Below are positions 23,081-34,510 of a DNA stretch of 64,000 nt, piece by piece. Position 1 is the first letter of the stretch, and the number at the start of each line of letters is the position of its first letter. This DNA is from Calvatia gigantea (Eukaryota > Basidiomycota > Agaricomycetes > Agaricales > Lycoperdaceae). A model generated the notes under the pieces. That model searched no databases. It saw only the letters and a list, made by a program, of their open reading frames with translations, and was not told where the DNA came from. Where the stretch lies: contig JACAAK010000001.1 of assembly GCA_025093985.1 (NCBI GenBank), positions 2,108,001 through 2,172,000 of the forward strand, in the 5' to 3' direction. Position numbers and translations under genes: made by a program.

Positions 23081-23507
23081 GAGTAGATAGCCGACCATAG
23101 CCCGATGAATTCCCAGACAAAAGAAGAGCCAGAGTACACAGGTTTCTACTGCACATTTTTTCCCCCAGCAATTCCAAGAAGTGTGCATCACCTGGCGCCA
23201 TGGTCACTCGAGAATGTGAGACAGGTTCAGGCGGAAGGACAGGACGATAATGCGACTGCTGTGCGTCGCACTCCCAAGAGACGCAGAGAGGAGGCTGGGA
23301 AGGAAAGGGCAGGATTTGGCCGAGGACGTCTGCAATGTGCATCGAAGTGGCTTTTGGGCGTCGATTGAGTGACGATTGGGACACGTGCCAAGATGGTGTG
23401 ACTCCGGGGCCGCTCGGACCTTTTACCGCGTCTTGTCGCCCAAGAGTGAGGACGTCCCAGAATTATTGCCACAAGCTGTATTCTGAGCACTCCCAGCCCA
23501 CATCTTC
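23081..23507. other. Intergenic, promoter of the Zn2Cys6 factor
   Basis: Open frames at 23105-23368 and on the reverse strand have no recognisable homology or splice links. Nothing supported. Confidence 0.4.
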
Positions 23508-26500
23508 ATGTCATTGAGCCCAACTGCGTCTACCTCAAACGGATCAGAAGCTACATCTAAAAGGAGGCGTACGGGGAGCATGGACACGAGCATGAATGCA
23601 GAAACATCAATGCAACAGCAATCACAATCGTCCCCTCATATCCCGAAGAGGGGAGCACGGGCCTGTACCAATTGCAGGAGAGGCAAAAACCGATGCGAAG
23701 GAGAGGTGAGGTGTCCGGGCTTGCCTTTCAAACCGTTCCGCGCTTTGCTCATCATGGCCCGTATCCCCGTCCCGGCCCGGCGCTTTGTGTCCTCCAGGCG
23801 CCTTGCCGACGATGCCAGGCCAGCGGAATCCCTTGCATATTCGAAAAACCCGAAAAGAAAAACGTCCAAGCATTATCCAATGCAAGTGTCGAGTGAGCAT
23901 CAGGTTTCTACATGTCCAACATGACCTTCTTCTCATGCCTCCATCCAAACCCTCCAGGCGTCTCTCAAGGCTTGAAGGCCAGTATCTGGTGGGCTTTTTT
24001 TGTTCCATGCCAAGATGCAAGGGAGACCAATGCAGTTGATTACAGGTCATGCAAAGTCAAATGATCGGAATGCAGTCGTCTTTGGACCGCATCCTGTCTG
24101 CCATCCAAGCCCAACAAGCGAGCGGAGCCTTGCCGGTGCCCCAGAATGCCGTTACACCGGTGTATCCCCCACAAGTAGCAGGTGATCCCCTTCGCGATGG
24201 TCCCGGTGTTCCACCACCGAATAACGGATTCGATTTCGGACCAGGTCCTAGTGATAGAACAAAGTCCTTTCCCCCTTTGCCAGGGTTCGCACCTCCGGTT
24301 AGATATAATATCCTCCAAAGATTAGTTCGCTTCTGACATGATTCGTTTCTCATGGTTACCCAGCCACACAAATATGCTTCGTACGGTATCGTGCCAAGTA
24401 CAGCACCCTCCACTGATGATGAATCGGAAGACACCCTGCCCCGTTCGAGCTTAAATGCTCCCATTGAGGCGTTGCAAGGCCTTGCTAATGCTGCTGCAGA
24501 GGCCGCTGCAGCTCCTTCCGCGGATGCAGCAAGGTTTTCTCGTTTATTTACCCTATCGGTGAAATTCCTTAATAACAATGTTTCGAAGGGTCAAAAAGCG
24601 CAAGAGAGCTGAACCTATACCAAGAAATGCCTTCCCTCATGTTGTGGAGAAGGTAAGTGCCCCGTTGTTTGTTAGGTAAAGCCGCAAAATCGATATCCGT
24701 TAGGGTCTCGTCACGGATTCCGAAGCCCGAGAGCTCTTCAATATGTGAATGACCTTGATACATGGTGCCCAAGATAGAAACTTATTAGACTCTCAATAGC
24801 TTTTTTGCCGGGTGCCATCTTTTCATTCCGTTGTTTGATCCGGTCTATGATACCTATGAAAGTCTCATGGAACGAAGTCCGTGGACGTTCGACGCGATCC
24901 TTGCCATAGCAGGTAAAATCCGGAGCGGGAGCGGGCCTTTAAGTCCAACTTTCTACAAATGCCTTGAAGAAGCTCAGGGTATCGCCCGATCATCCTTATT
25001 CGGCCCGGTGGTCAGGAAAGAAGCAGTTCAAGGTATGTTGTTCTCCCGTTATCCGTTAGTATTGATGGAGACGTCAGTGACAACTAGGGATGTTGCTCCT
25101 GGCCGCGTGGAGTACCAACGGCTGGCTCCCCAGTGGCCACGCCATGAGGATGGCCCTTGATCTGGGGCTTCATCGAGCGCTGGAGAGATTGGCAGAGGAT
25201 AATGGGAAGAAACGCCCTGAAGAAGAGGAAAGGAATTTAGGTCGGCCCTTTTTATCTTCACAATCAGGGGACATATACTCATACGATGTAGTCGTCTCGG
25301 CTCGTATATGGTGTTGCCTCTATTGGTTTGATCACCAGTAAGTCTTGAAAGGTTTACTTAATCGAGGCCCGGGGACGGGATTGATAGTGGCATTTTTAGG
25401 ATGAGCCTCGGAACGGGGCGGCCCATAGTTTTGCGGGACGAAAACTCCATTCGGCATTCGCGCATACTGCTAAATCATCCTATGGCCTCGCCCACTGACG
25501 TCAGATTGATTGCCCTGGTAGATCTGATTGCTCAAAAAAGTGTGTTCAACTCCAGTTCATCTTTCACGTTTTTCTTATCCTAGCCCGCAGCTCAAATCTA
25601 TGAGACTTTGGTACCTCTTAATGGACAGGTTAACCACAATACGCTCTCCTTCATTCGGCGGGCGTTCGTCGCTTTGGACAATTGGTGGTCAGAACATGAC
25701 GAACTTCACCGTAGGTTTCCATGACCGGGTAAATAAGTTGATCTAATGGTTTTATGTTAGGGCGAACAATGGACCAAGATTCTCTACTTCGCAAAATTCT
25801 AGCTGGGGAGCTTCACTATGCGAAGCTCTGGGTCGTTTGCGTTGCTCTTCGTGGAGTAGCATGGGATAAGATGCCCTTCGAACAACGTGAACTAGCTTTC
25901 CAAGCCAAAGATGCTGCCTCCAACTGCCTTACTATCTTCCTCAACTCATCTGAATACCGGTGAGTAAAACTACGGCCGCTATCAAATTGCCTTTTAATCA
26001 TTGGTATTGCAGAGCCGCTCTCCGTTATGCAGTTCACGATAGCCTCGTCACGGCCGCCTTCTCCGGGCTCTTCTTGCTCAAGATGGCCAACTTATTCCCA
26101 ACGGAACTTGACCTTGGTGCAATCACTGCACAGGTCGAGCAGCTCGCTCAGTTGCTATCGGATGTTGCTGCTGAGCGATATGCGCTAACGCTCCGCATTA
26201 TGCTTGCCAACTTGCGACGCAAAGTCGGCATGGGTAACAATGCCATTAACACGCCGATCCCCATACCGCCTCCAGCATTCGCTGAGAACATGGTGGTATC
26301 ACCCACATTCGTGGATCCGGCGATGCCACCGCCTTTCACAATGGAAGAACTAGGCTTTGTGTGGCCCAGTGATCGTGGTATTGTCAGCCCAGCTGCCATT
26401 CCAGTTTGGTTGCAGGAGCAGGTGAGGGGATTATATGGCGATCCTCGCCTATCGCTTACACTTTAGCAATAGAGCTTGACTGATCTCGGATTACCAGTTA

Positions 26501-26583
26501 ATGGGTCTGACGGGATTTTTCTGCAAATGGGCGGGACAAATGGATGGTCGGGTGACTTTCCTCCCATGCCCGAAGCGTGGTAA
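23508..26583 (+). CDS. Zn(II)2Cys6 fungal transcription factor
   Basis: Nuclear DNA-binding regulator. The N-terminus (MSLSPTASTSNGSEATSKRR) leads into the binuclear zinc cluster ACTNCRRGKNRCEGE joined across intron ~23707-23802 to APCRRCQASGIPCIF. The six cysteines have standard spacing. Then come a short linker and coiled coil (LSRLEGQ, QSQMIGMQSSLDRILSAIQA), a Pro-rich and an acidic segment, and an Ala-rich helix. The fungal_trans regulatory domain follows (FIPLFDPVYDTYESLMERSP, LLLAAWSTNGWLPSGHAMRM, ALDLGLHRALERL, ARIWCCLYWFDHQMSLGTGR). The C-terminus ends MGGTNGWSGDFPPMPEAW. At least nine short introns were inferred. Target genes are unknown. The P450 is 2 kb away, but MND1 lies between, so a regulatory link is only a possibility. 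Confidence 0.9.
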
Positions 26584-26676
26584 TTATTCAGAAGGAACAG
26601 CGCCGGTCAGAGGCTAGATAGAATGGGTATACTAGCGTCATGAAAAGGGGCTACATATACGAGTCGAATGTTCCAA

Positions 26677-28305
26677 TTACTCTTCTTCCTCGTCGTCATC
26701 ACTCTGTTGGTCTTGTAAGAACTGTAGTTATCGAATCAGATTGTTTTGTACGACGATTATCTGCGCATGAATGGCCATACCTTGACCAATGTCTCGGTGC
26801 TTTTGAGGAAGTGTTGTCGGCCTTGCGGCTTGGAACCTTTCTGGTGCCAGTAGATGATAGCTTGGTCAGAGATGCAATCCTTGTTGTACAAAACCTGTCC
26901 ACTAATGTCAGCCTCTGACATGAAAAGCGGCGTAGAAATGAGATGATAGACCTTGAGTATCTGAGGGAAAGTCTTGATGATTCGAGTATCCTCGTAGCAG
27001 TAGAGTTGAACCGTGTTGATTAGGGTAACTTGGGTTTTAGCACCGCTACAGAATGGTTCCAAGATAGGAGCATGTTTCTTCATATAACGTCAGCTACCGT
27101 CGTTTTGAATCTCATCCCGTCGATGTCAACGTACCCCAACTTCCCGCAGGGCAAGACCTTCTATTTGATCTGGACGTGCGCCCCAATCGGCACTCGACAT
27201 GCAGCCCTGCCAAATGCACTGGACGAGTTCGGTATCGGGTATAGGGCTTTCCTCTTGGTGAGTTTTAATAGCGGTAACAACAGCTTCCGCAGGTTCTTGC
27301 CGTTCGACGAGATCCGTCAATTCCCTGACGAGATCTTCCTTGAAGGCAGCGTACTGTTTCTTTGACCACCAATCAGCAACTTGCGGTAGACCGGATTTCC
27401 TGAAGTGTTCCTCAAGGGTCTTGGTATCACGTTTGTTCGGCGGGAAGAAAGCGAGGAGGTCCTTAATACCACCACGCTTGAGAGTGGCGGAGAGATGGTC
27501 CATGGATTGATCTGTTAGGTAGGCCCGGAAAACGAGAGTGATGACGTTGACAGATACATCTTTAAAAAAATGAGGAGTAATGAGCCAGATACAGGCAAAT
27601 TTGCAAGGAATTTACGCACCGTTCTTGGAGAGGTGATCCTTGGTCAGGCTGAGGAGACAGCTAGCACTGGCAAAACCCTGAGAGATGAGCAGGCCCACCG
27701 CGATGGAGAGCTTCTCTGTTTGTGTGGGTGTCCAGCGATGGATATATTGGAGGAGGGTGGGTAGGGATGACCCTTCGAGTGGCTTCTGAAGATACTTATA
27801 TCTGGTGGTATACGATAAGTTGAAGGGTGTGTAGTGGTAGAAGAGCGGCGAAGCAAGGACATACCTCCGAATGAGTTTGCTAAGGACATCGACGTACTTC
27901 TTTATCTCATCGACCTGTGCGGGCTCCTTGGCGTTGAAGATGGTGAAGGGGGAGACGGGAGCGCCGTCATCGAGGTAACTGCCACCTGGCTGAAGGAGGC
28001 CGCCAACGAGGATGATTTCAAAGAGTGCGTCGGCATATTTGAGGAATTCGAGGGTAGAACCTGCTTGGACGAGTTTTGTTGTGTATGCGTCAAAGTCGCC
28101 TTCGGGGACTGTTTCGAGATGTTTGTAGAGTTGGTCTCTAAAGACTGGAATGGGTGAGTGGTCGTGTGTGGGTGCATGTGGGAGAACGAAAAAATTAGCG
28201 CGTACTGGATGGTTCGTGCTTAGCTTGGGCCTTTACTGCGCCCTTCCGTGCTTTTATTCTGACGCCCTGGAGCGAAGGCTTTGCAGCTGCTGCTTGCTGA
28301 GACAT
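26677..28305 (-). CDS. eIF5-mimic protein (BZW/5MP, W2 domain)
   Basis: Translation regulator that competes with eIF5 for eIF2 and eIF3 binding. Start ATG 28305: MSQQAAAAKPSLQGVRIKAR, then FRDQLYKHLETVPEGDFDAY, YADALFEIILVGGLLQPGG, and HLSATLKRGGIKDLLAFFPP. The C-terminal W2 (eIF5C) domain reads WQGCMSSADWGARPDQIEGL, APILEPFCSGAKTQVTLIN, VQLYCYEDTRIIKTFPQIL, YNKDCISDQAIIYWHQKGS and ends in an acidic tail (DDDEEEE). That aromatic/acidic end is the hallmark of W2 domains. The residue pattern matches fungal and animal 5MP closely over its whole length (about 415 residues). The gene diverges from the PP2C gene across a 149-bp promoter. Confidence 0.92.
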
Positions 28306-28454
28306 CCAACGGGTTATCGACCACCCGCCGTCACATCGCACAGCAACCTTTTATCATTCCAGATTAGGTAACTATATTATCTAATCACCACCTGGCTCTC
28401 TCTGCGTCACTTTCTTACAAGTCCCTCCATTTCCACCGCATCTCCACTTTAACC

Positions 28455-29814
28455 ATGTCTTTTTCTGACTCTCCAAACGCACGCTCAAAGTCTATCACTG
28501 CTGCAGACCTCGAAACATATGGCGTCGGTATTTTCTTTTTATTCGCAACCATGCATTGACCATTCCATATCTTCAGATTCTCAATCGCGTATCGACAAAC
28601 CACCCCACCTTCTCGCTTGGCGTATCTGAGGACAAAGGAAGCAGGCGGACTATGGAGGATGCACACTCCTTTGTCGTTGACTTTGATTCTATCCGCGGCC
28701 AAGGATTCTTCGCCGTATTCGACGGTCATGCGGGTAAACATGCCGCTGAATGGTGTGGACAACATTTCCATGAGGTACGGATAAGATACGTACCCCTCAT
28801 CTATTAGAAATCTCAACGAGCTCCACAGTACCTTCTGGACGCCCTACGCAAAGCCCTAGAACTCCCAATTCCTGATGTCCTCAACCGCACCTTCCACAAT
28901 GTCGACGCTAGCCTGTCGCGTATGTGTGAAGAATCAGATGGAAAAATCCACTCAGGATGCACAGCAGTGACCGCATTCCTCCGTATCGAAGACGATGACG
29001 GCCGGCAATCTTTCCTTTATGATGCTCCAACATCTCCTGCAGTCAACTCCATTTATTCTGAGAACGATGACGATCCCGGCAACAAAACTGGGAGCGGCGA
29101 CAGCCTTCCAGTTAACGGCGATCTCAAAGGGGACAAGGATACCAAGTCGAAATCCAGTCGTAGTCGGCTCCGGGACGCTCTCAAAAATCTCGGGGGCGGT
29201 TCTTCCTCAAGCAAGGTCTCCTCTCCCAGAACCCCCCGGTCATCCTCGCCCGCCACCACACGTAAACTGTCCGTGGAAGGTGTCACGATCACGATTCCTC
29301 CCTCGAACGCCAGACGTGTCTTATACTGTGCTAATGCTGGTGACGCTCGTGGTGTCCTATGCCGCAATGGGAAGGCGGTGCGCTTAACATATGACCACAA
29401 GGGGTCTGATCGACAAGAAGCCAAGCGGATTACCGATGCTGGTGGCTTCGTTCTAAGCGGAAGAGTGAACGGCGTTTTGGCTGTAACAAGAAGTCTAGGC
29501 GATTCATCAATGAAGGAGTTTGTAGTTGGCGCGCCATATACCACTGAAACGGAGCTGTGTGACAAAGATGAATTCTTGATATTGGCTTGTGATGGGGTAT
29601 TTATCGTCCTTTTTTTTTTCATTGGAGTTGATCAGATGTTGAGTTTACTTGTCTTCACTAGCTCTGGGATGTCATCAGCGATCAACATTCCATCGAACTT
29701 GTCCGCGACACGCAAGATGCCCAAGAAGCAAGTGCAAAACTATTGAAGCATGCCCTTTCTCACCACACTACCGATAACGTCACGGTCCTTGTCATCCGCT
29801 TCAAGCAAACGTGA
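28455..29814 (+). CDS. PTC1: PP2C-type protein phosphatase (PTC1-like)
   Basis: Mn/Mg-dependent Ser/Thr phosphatase. In yeast Ptc1 dampens the HOG and cell-wall MAP kinase pathways. Spliced order: MSFSDSPNARSKSITAADLE, SLGVSEDKGSRRTMEDAHSF, FFAVFDGHAGKHAAEWCGQ (metal-binding Asp), YLLDALRKALELPIPDVL, KIHSGCTAVTAFL, VLYCANAGDARGVLCRNG, LTYDHKGSDRQEAKRI, VLAVTRSLGDSSMKEFV, LACDGLWDVISDQ and DNVTVLVIRF. All PP2C motifs are there. An insertion of about 110 residues sits between TAVTAFLRIED and RRVLYCANAGD. It is rich in Ser, Lys and Asp (GGGSSSSKVSSPRTPRSSS) and absent from yeast Ptc1. It may be a phosphorylated regulatory loop. Confidence 0.9.
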
Positions 29815-30139
29815 CGAAATCGACGCTTATTGACACCGCGGTGAGCTGTAGTACTTGTAGATACACTTTGGATTGAGATTCCCTGCGATAACGTTGTTGA
29901 TTTTTTGGTGGTTTATATGCGCTATTAATTACCATACCTTTACCTGGTTGTTTTGATTAAATGTCTTCATCTATATAATCTAAATGTTGCTGATGAACTT
30001 ATTAAGTATAAACGGCGTCCTCTTCTGTATTCTTGGTACTAAACTAAATCGGGAACCCGTCCTTGGCACCAACAATGGTCCGCCTCAAATTCATCTTACC
30101 CTATTGTATAACCCCTTCCTTTTTCCACCAGCTTCCCCC

Positions 30140-32641
30140 ATGACCAACCAGGGAACCCCATATCCTGGGCCCACTCCCAACTACGCCCCGCAGGACGCCC
30201 TCTATCCACCCCCTGGCCCACCCCCTATTCAACCGTTCAGCAGCGATATCAAGGATCCTTACAACGAGGGCCGCTTCAAACCAAAGAAGACAGTCAATGA
30301 CCCGATATTCCTTATCCTATTTGTTGCTACGGTATGTGCTTGTAGCTCTTGACGACATTCTTCAGAGCCTCAAATTTGATGACAGGTTTTTGGATTTGCT
30401 GCTCTCTCAGGTATTACGCTGAATAGCTGGATTTCGTCTGGAGGCCTCGGAGGTGGGTTAGGAAAGCCAGGAGGTCGAACGGGCACAGCCCTCACGTTGA
30501 ATAGGCGCGCGTCATTCATCTCTAAACGACTAAGAAATGAGCGTTAACGTCAACTACTACCAATGTACAGGAGTGCTGTTTACCTGCTCCTACTGGTCAC
30601 CGCCGCTGCAGTCCTACTATCGGCGATCTACCTCATGTTGGCTCGGGCGTTTACCAGGATTCTGATGCACGTTACACTCGTGCTGTCCATCTTGCTTAAT
30701 ATGTAGGTTCTTGGGTGGCGTCTATGCTTCTTAACTCCAATAAATTGACAGGATGATTTCATTAGTGGCATTTGCGTATACTATTGGATAACGCGGTACT
30801 GGTGTGAGTTGTATTCGGATTCTACTATATTCCCGATGGGGTTGGCTCATGCGTCGTGTTAGCGGGGGCTATCATTTTTACCATCATTGCCGTTCTTTCG
30901 ATTCTGTCGTATTGGGGCTTCAGGTCACGCATTCCTCTCGCGGCATTGCTTTTACAGGTCGTAATGGACATTTCCAAACACCATATGAGTGTTTATGTGG
31001 TTGCATTCACTGCATTACTTGTTCAAGCCCTGTTCGCCATGTGAATGATCCGTTGCTTTTTCCGTTCTCGGTGCGTCTGACGTCATTTCGTGACTTCCAG
31101 ATGGTACACCTTCACTGTAATCGCAACGTTCGTCGGTTTATCGTACGTTTTGCCTTCAATCAGTAAACTTATAGGCATTTCGCAGATATGCTAGATGGAC
31201 GCCGGGGAGCCCCTGTGCGTTTTACCCAATGGAAAGCCTAAAGCAAATCTAACCTTGTTGAACAGCCTGTAGTGGAGCCGGGACTAGTTGCTCGTCTGGC
31301 AAAGTTGCAGGTCTAATTTTCTTTGAGACGTTCGCATTCCTTTGGGTGTCTCAAGTGATTGGTAACGTCGCTCTGGCTACCCTCGCTGGAGGCCCGTATG
31401 GTAGCTGGTACTACTTTGGTCCCAAGAGCTCCTATGGAGGTGAAATGGTACTTTTGCATTTTCTTTCTGCAATCCCCCAAAAAATGACGACATTACGAAC
31501 AGCCAAAGAACCCAACTATTTCTGCATTCGGTCGCGCATCAACACTCTCGTTGGGATCTATTGCGTTCGGGTCACTCATTGTAACGATTCTTGACGTGCT
31601 GCGGCTCATCCTCGAAGCTGTTCGGAATCTTGCCAGTGAGGAGGGTAATCGTATGTATACCAATCGCTCAGAGAAACGTGCGACTGAAGTCTTGTGTATA
31701 GCCATCGAGGCCTGCCTTGCTTGTTGTGCTGCTTGCTGCATCGGCTGCATCCAAAACTTGGTAGAGTATTTCAACAGGTAAGGAAGATGTAACTGCTACG
31801 CCGCTTCATAAATGCTTACTTGACATCTGTTGTGTAGGTATGCCTACATTGAGATCGGTAAGATAGAACGGACATTTCCGTGAAAGTTGGTTTAACAACT
31901 CGCAGCCCTGTATGGCAAGTCTTATATCCCAGCTGCGAAGGATACATGGAGGCTGTTCAAGGATCGTGGTACGTATCAGTCCTCTTATTTGAGACATATT
32001 CATGCTGAATTGATTCACTAGGTATCGATGCCCTTATCAATGACTCGTTAGTCAGTATGAGTAAGTATTTGACCTTCAAATCGGGCCAATCTTGCATAAT
32101 TACGCGCTCCAGCGCTCACTTGGGGAGCCTACGCAATCGGATTACTTTCATCGCTTTTTGCGTACATCTATATACGAGGTAGAGTAAGCTTTGGTATACC
32201 CTGGTACTTAGATTGATCGCTCTTTGCAGTTACAGCACCATCCTACAACACTGACGGCCAATACACAGCCCCACTTCTACTATTTGCCTTCCTCATTGGT
32301 GTCCAATGCTGTATGTTTTTCTCATTCGGCAGCTTTTGATTTCGGGACTAAGATAGTAATATTTTTAATAGCACTCACGATGTCCTCTTCAATCGAAGCT
32401 GGGGTCTCCACCATGTGCGCTAATCACGTTTAAAGGCTCATTATCAGTTTCATATTGACATCAACCGCATAGCTTCGTCGGATTGGGTGAAGACCCACAC
32501 GTGCTGCAGTTCAGAGCACCCGAACTCTTCAGCGTGGGTTATCTCATTTTCTTCAGTTTTGATACCCTGGTTGTTGACCTCTCGTGATAGATGATTGCCA
32601 GTCACTATCCTGAGATCGTGAAAGGAGTACCGAGAGCTTAG
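30140..32641 (+). CDS. PNS1: PNS1/CTL choline-transporter-like membrane protein
   Basis: Plasma-membrane protein of the SLC44 (CTL) family. Yeast Pns1 has unclear function and animal members carry choline. The N-terminus is Pro-rich and cytosolic (YPPPGPPPIQPFSS). NDPIFLILFVAT starts the first membrane helix, followed by ITLNSWISSGGLGGG. Further helices come from many small exons: YLLLLVTAAAVLLSAIYLM, AIIFTIIAVLSILSYWGF, VAGLIFFETFAFLWVSQVIG and GPYGSWYYFGPKS. The family core follows: NPTISAFGRASTLSLGSIAF, IEACLACCAACCIGCIQNL, EYFNRYAYIEIALYGKSYI and TLTWGAYAIGLLSSLFAYI. The C-terminus ends EIVKGVPRA. About ten membrane helices are visible. An apparent stop at 31314 is removed by choosing the correct frame after the preceding intron. 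At least ten introns. Confidence 0.88.
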
Positions 32642-32832
32642 GTGACAAGCTTTTTTGAGTTGACAGGGAACATGACTTTTACTTGGCGAGTGTAATGTAG
32701 CAATTAGTGTCTACTCAGTCTACGGTACACATTATTTTTTGACGACACGACAAATGTCACCGTGCATCACAAAGAGTTGAATATACTCCTTGAGCCCTCG
32801 AGGTGGAAATTCCGTGGAAGGAAGTGTCGGAC

Positions 32833-32913
32833 GTCCTTGTCGATTAGTGGTTAAATCATCTCGTTGTGGTTCACTGCTCCGAGAAGCCGGAAGTTCGAAT
32901 CCTCCCTGGGACA
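32833..32913 (+). tRNA. tRNA-His (GTG) candidate with 9-nt intron
   Basis: A cloverleaf can be drawn. The D stem GATT/AATC is perfect with loop AGTGGTTA. The anticodon stem TCTCG/CGAGA is perfect, with loop TTGTGG...C, anticodon GTG and intron TTCACTGCT after position 37. The T loop is TTCGAAT. The acceptor GTCCTTG/CTGGGAC has one U-U mismatch and one G-U pair. The T stem GGAAG/CCTCC has one A-C mismatch. A-box and B-box (AGTTCGAATCC) fit pol III promoters. The two mismatches leave open a tRNA pseudogene. Confidence 0.7.
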
Positions 32914-32931
32914 TAATCATGGGCTAGGTAC

Positions 32932-32936
32932 TTTTT
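32932..32936 (+). terminator. Pol III terminator T5 after the tRNA
   Basis: TTTTT begins 19 bp after the tRNA discriminator base, as expected for RNA polymerase III termination. It supports the tRNA call. Confidence 0.55.
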
Positions 32937-33044
32937 GCGCCCGTGAAGGTGTGAGGTCGTAAGTAACAGGCCGCATGTGCCTTTGAGTGTTACCACATAT
33001 CCAGTCTTTGCCATCCCATTACCGCTCCCCCTCCTCCAGCAGAT

Positions 33045-33918
33045 ATGCGAAAGACCTTATACGCCATTACTTTCATTCTGGTCGCCGTCATTCTTACACT
33101 TGTAAGGACTCTGAAAACTCGTTAAACTTGAGCTGATTAATTCCCGAACAGAATGTCATCTCCATGCAAAGAGTAGATTGGTACATAACCCACTTTCCTT
33201 TCTCACCATCCCAGAGCTCACCACGTCTCACAGGCTGGTCATCAAGTACCCAGAATTCCTGTTTACGAAAGTAACCGTGGAGTACGGTCTCACCCAACAA
33301 TGCACACTGAGTATTACTCGTGCGCCGGGTTCAGGCAATGACGGCGAAGTAACCTATCGCTCTTACAAGTGTAATAGATTTCCCGCGAGTGTGGTAGATG
33401 GGTGCAACAAGGAGAATCGGACTTTTTGTGCAGAGTGGATCAGCGCTGGGTATATTTATGGGCTCGGAATCAGTTTTGGTGCCGCATCGCTCCTTGCGAT
33501 CTTATTAGGTTTGAGTACCTATTCGATGAGGAGGAGGATGTGGGGGGCTGTGGCCTGGCTGGTATTCTTCCAAGGTGCGGTGTTTGTTTCCGTCATAGTA
33601 TGTCTCGGAGAAGGTGAACTCTTCGCATATTTAGCTTCATGTCAGCTCGCAACGTTCGCGATCATCACACACAACTACAATACAGGCACGATGTTTGAGC
33701 AAGCTCGCCCAGGTACGTCTGCATTCTCCGTTGGCAGCTAGGTTGCTCTAACTATCGCGCCTTGCCTTTCAGGTGCCAGTTATGTTCTCAACATCGTGGG
33801 ATGGGTATTTGGCATCCTCATCACTCTGGCTGTTGTTATTGCTGGTATTTCCGCTGATAGTGGGTACAAGTGGGCTGCAGGGGATGGAGCGTACCACCCT
33901 ATCCCCGGTGATCGTTGA
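33045..33918 (+). CDS. Four-helix membrane protein, SUR7/claudin-like topology
   Basis: About 230 residues. Start ATG 33045: MRKTLYAITFILVAVILTL (helix 1), then the extracellular-type segment NVISMQRVDWLVIKYPEF and a Cys-containing loop (QQCTLSITR, YKCNRFP, DGCNKENRTFC). Helices 2 to 4 follow: YIYGLGISFGAASLLAILLG, WGAVAWLVFFQGAVFVSVI and ASYVLNIVGWVFGILITLAV. The C-terminus is short and polar (YHPIPGDR). The layout of one long first loop with cysteines plus three closing helices recalls SUR7/PalI or claudin proteins of the fungal cortex, but no signature motif proves it. Introns lie near 33102-33150, 33180-33230 and 33714-33773. Confidence 0.75.
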
Positions 33919-34510
33919 AGTTCTGTGACATCACTTCACTCTTATTGGATTCCGACAATGCATTTAATCCGTGTATATTACATAGACAAGTATCGCAGAA
34001 TACCCGATTCCTGGAATCCACGAAGCATGTCAAGTAGGTTTGCGTACACGGCAGCACAGCGAAGAGCGCGAAGTCAAGTTTATGTTTGGAGAGACAAAAA
34101 AAGGACAGGATCAGCAGACTCATCCCAGAGTAAGGTAAGGGTTGAAGCATTGGTCCACATTCACTTCATAGGTCGTGCATCTCCTACTACCCGGTTCCAT
34201 GGATATTGGCCGCCTGGCTGAGAGTCAGTATTCCGAAGCCACCCGCACCGATCTGGTGTACTGCAACTTCACACACACCTATATTTCCTGAGAACGGATT
34301 GGGGCTTCGCACATACACTGCACAAACCTATTGGTTGTTTTTGAATTTGACCATGCGGTTGACTCGCACGAAATTCAGCTCGTCCGACGAACGTGCATCC
34401 GAATTCTTCAAGGTAGGTGTCGAGGCGGTGGCGTTAGGAGGATTCGAACAAGCGTTATCGCCATAAATATGGACGTGCGTCTTGGTTAGCAGCCCAAGAC
34501 ATCCACCGAG
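33919..34510. other. Intergenic, no gene recognised
   Basis: Only weak frames (for example 34206-34466, plus) without homology or splice support. It includes the promoter of the PhoD-like gene. Confidence 0.4.

Noticed and set aside
31300..31330. Stop codons after VEPGLVARLAKLQ in PNS1, suggesting a pseudogene
   Set aside because: The alternative frame in the same exon reads CSSGKVAGLIFFETFAFLW, the conserved family sequence, so the stop is in a wrong frame.
34206..34466. Plus-strand frame upstream of the PhoD-like gene
   Set aside because: No homology and no splice link to the clear signal-peptide start at 34511.
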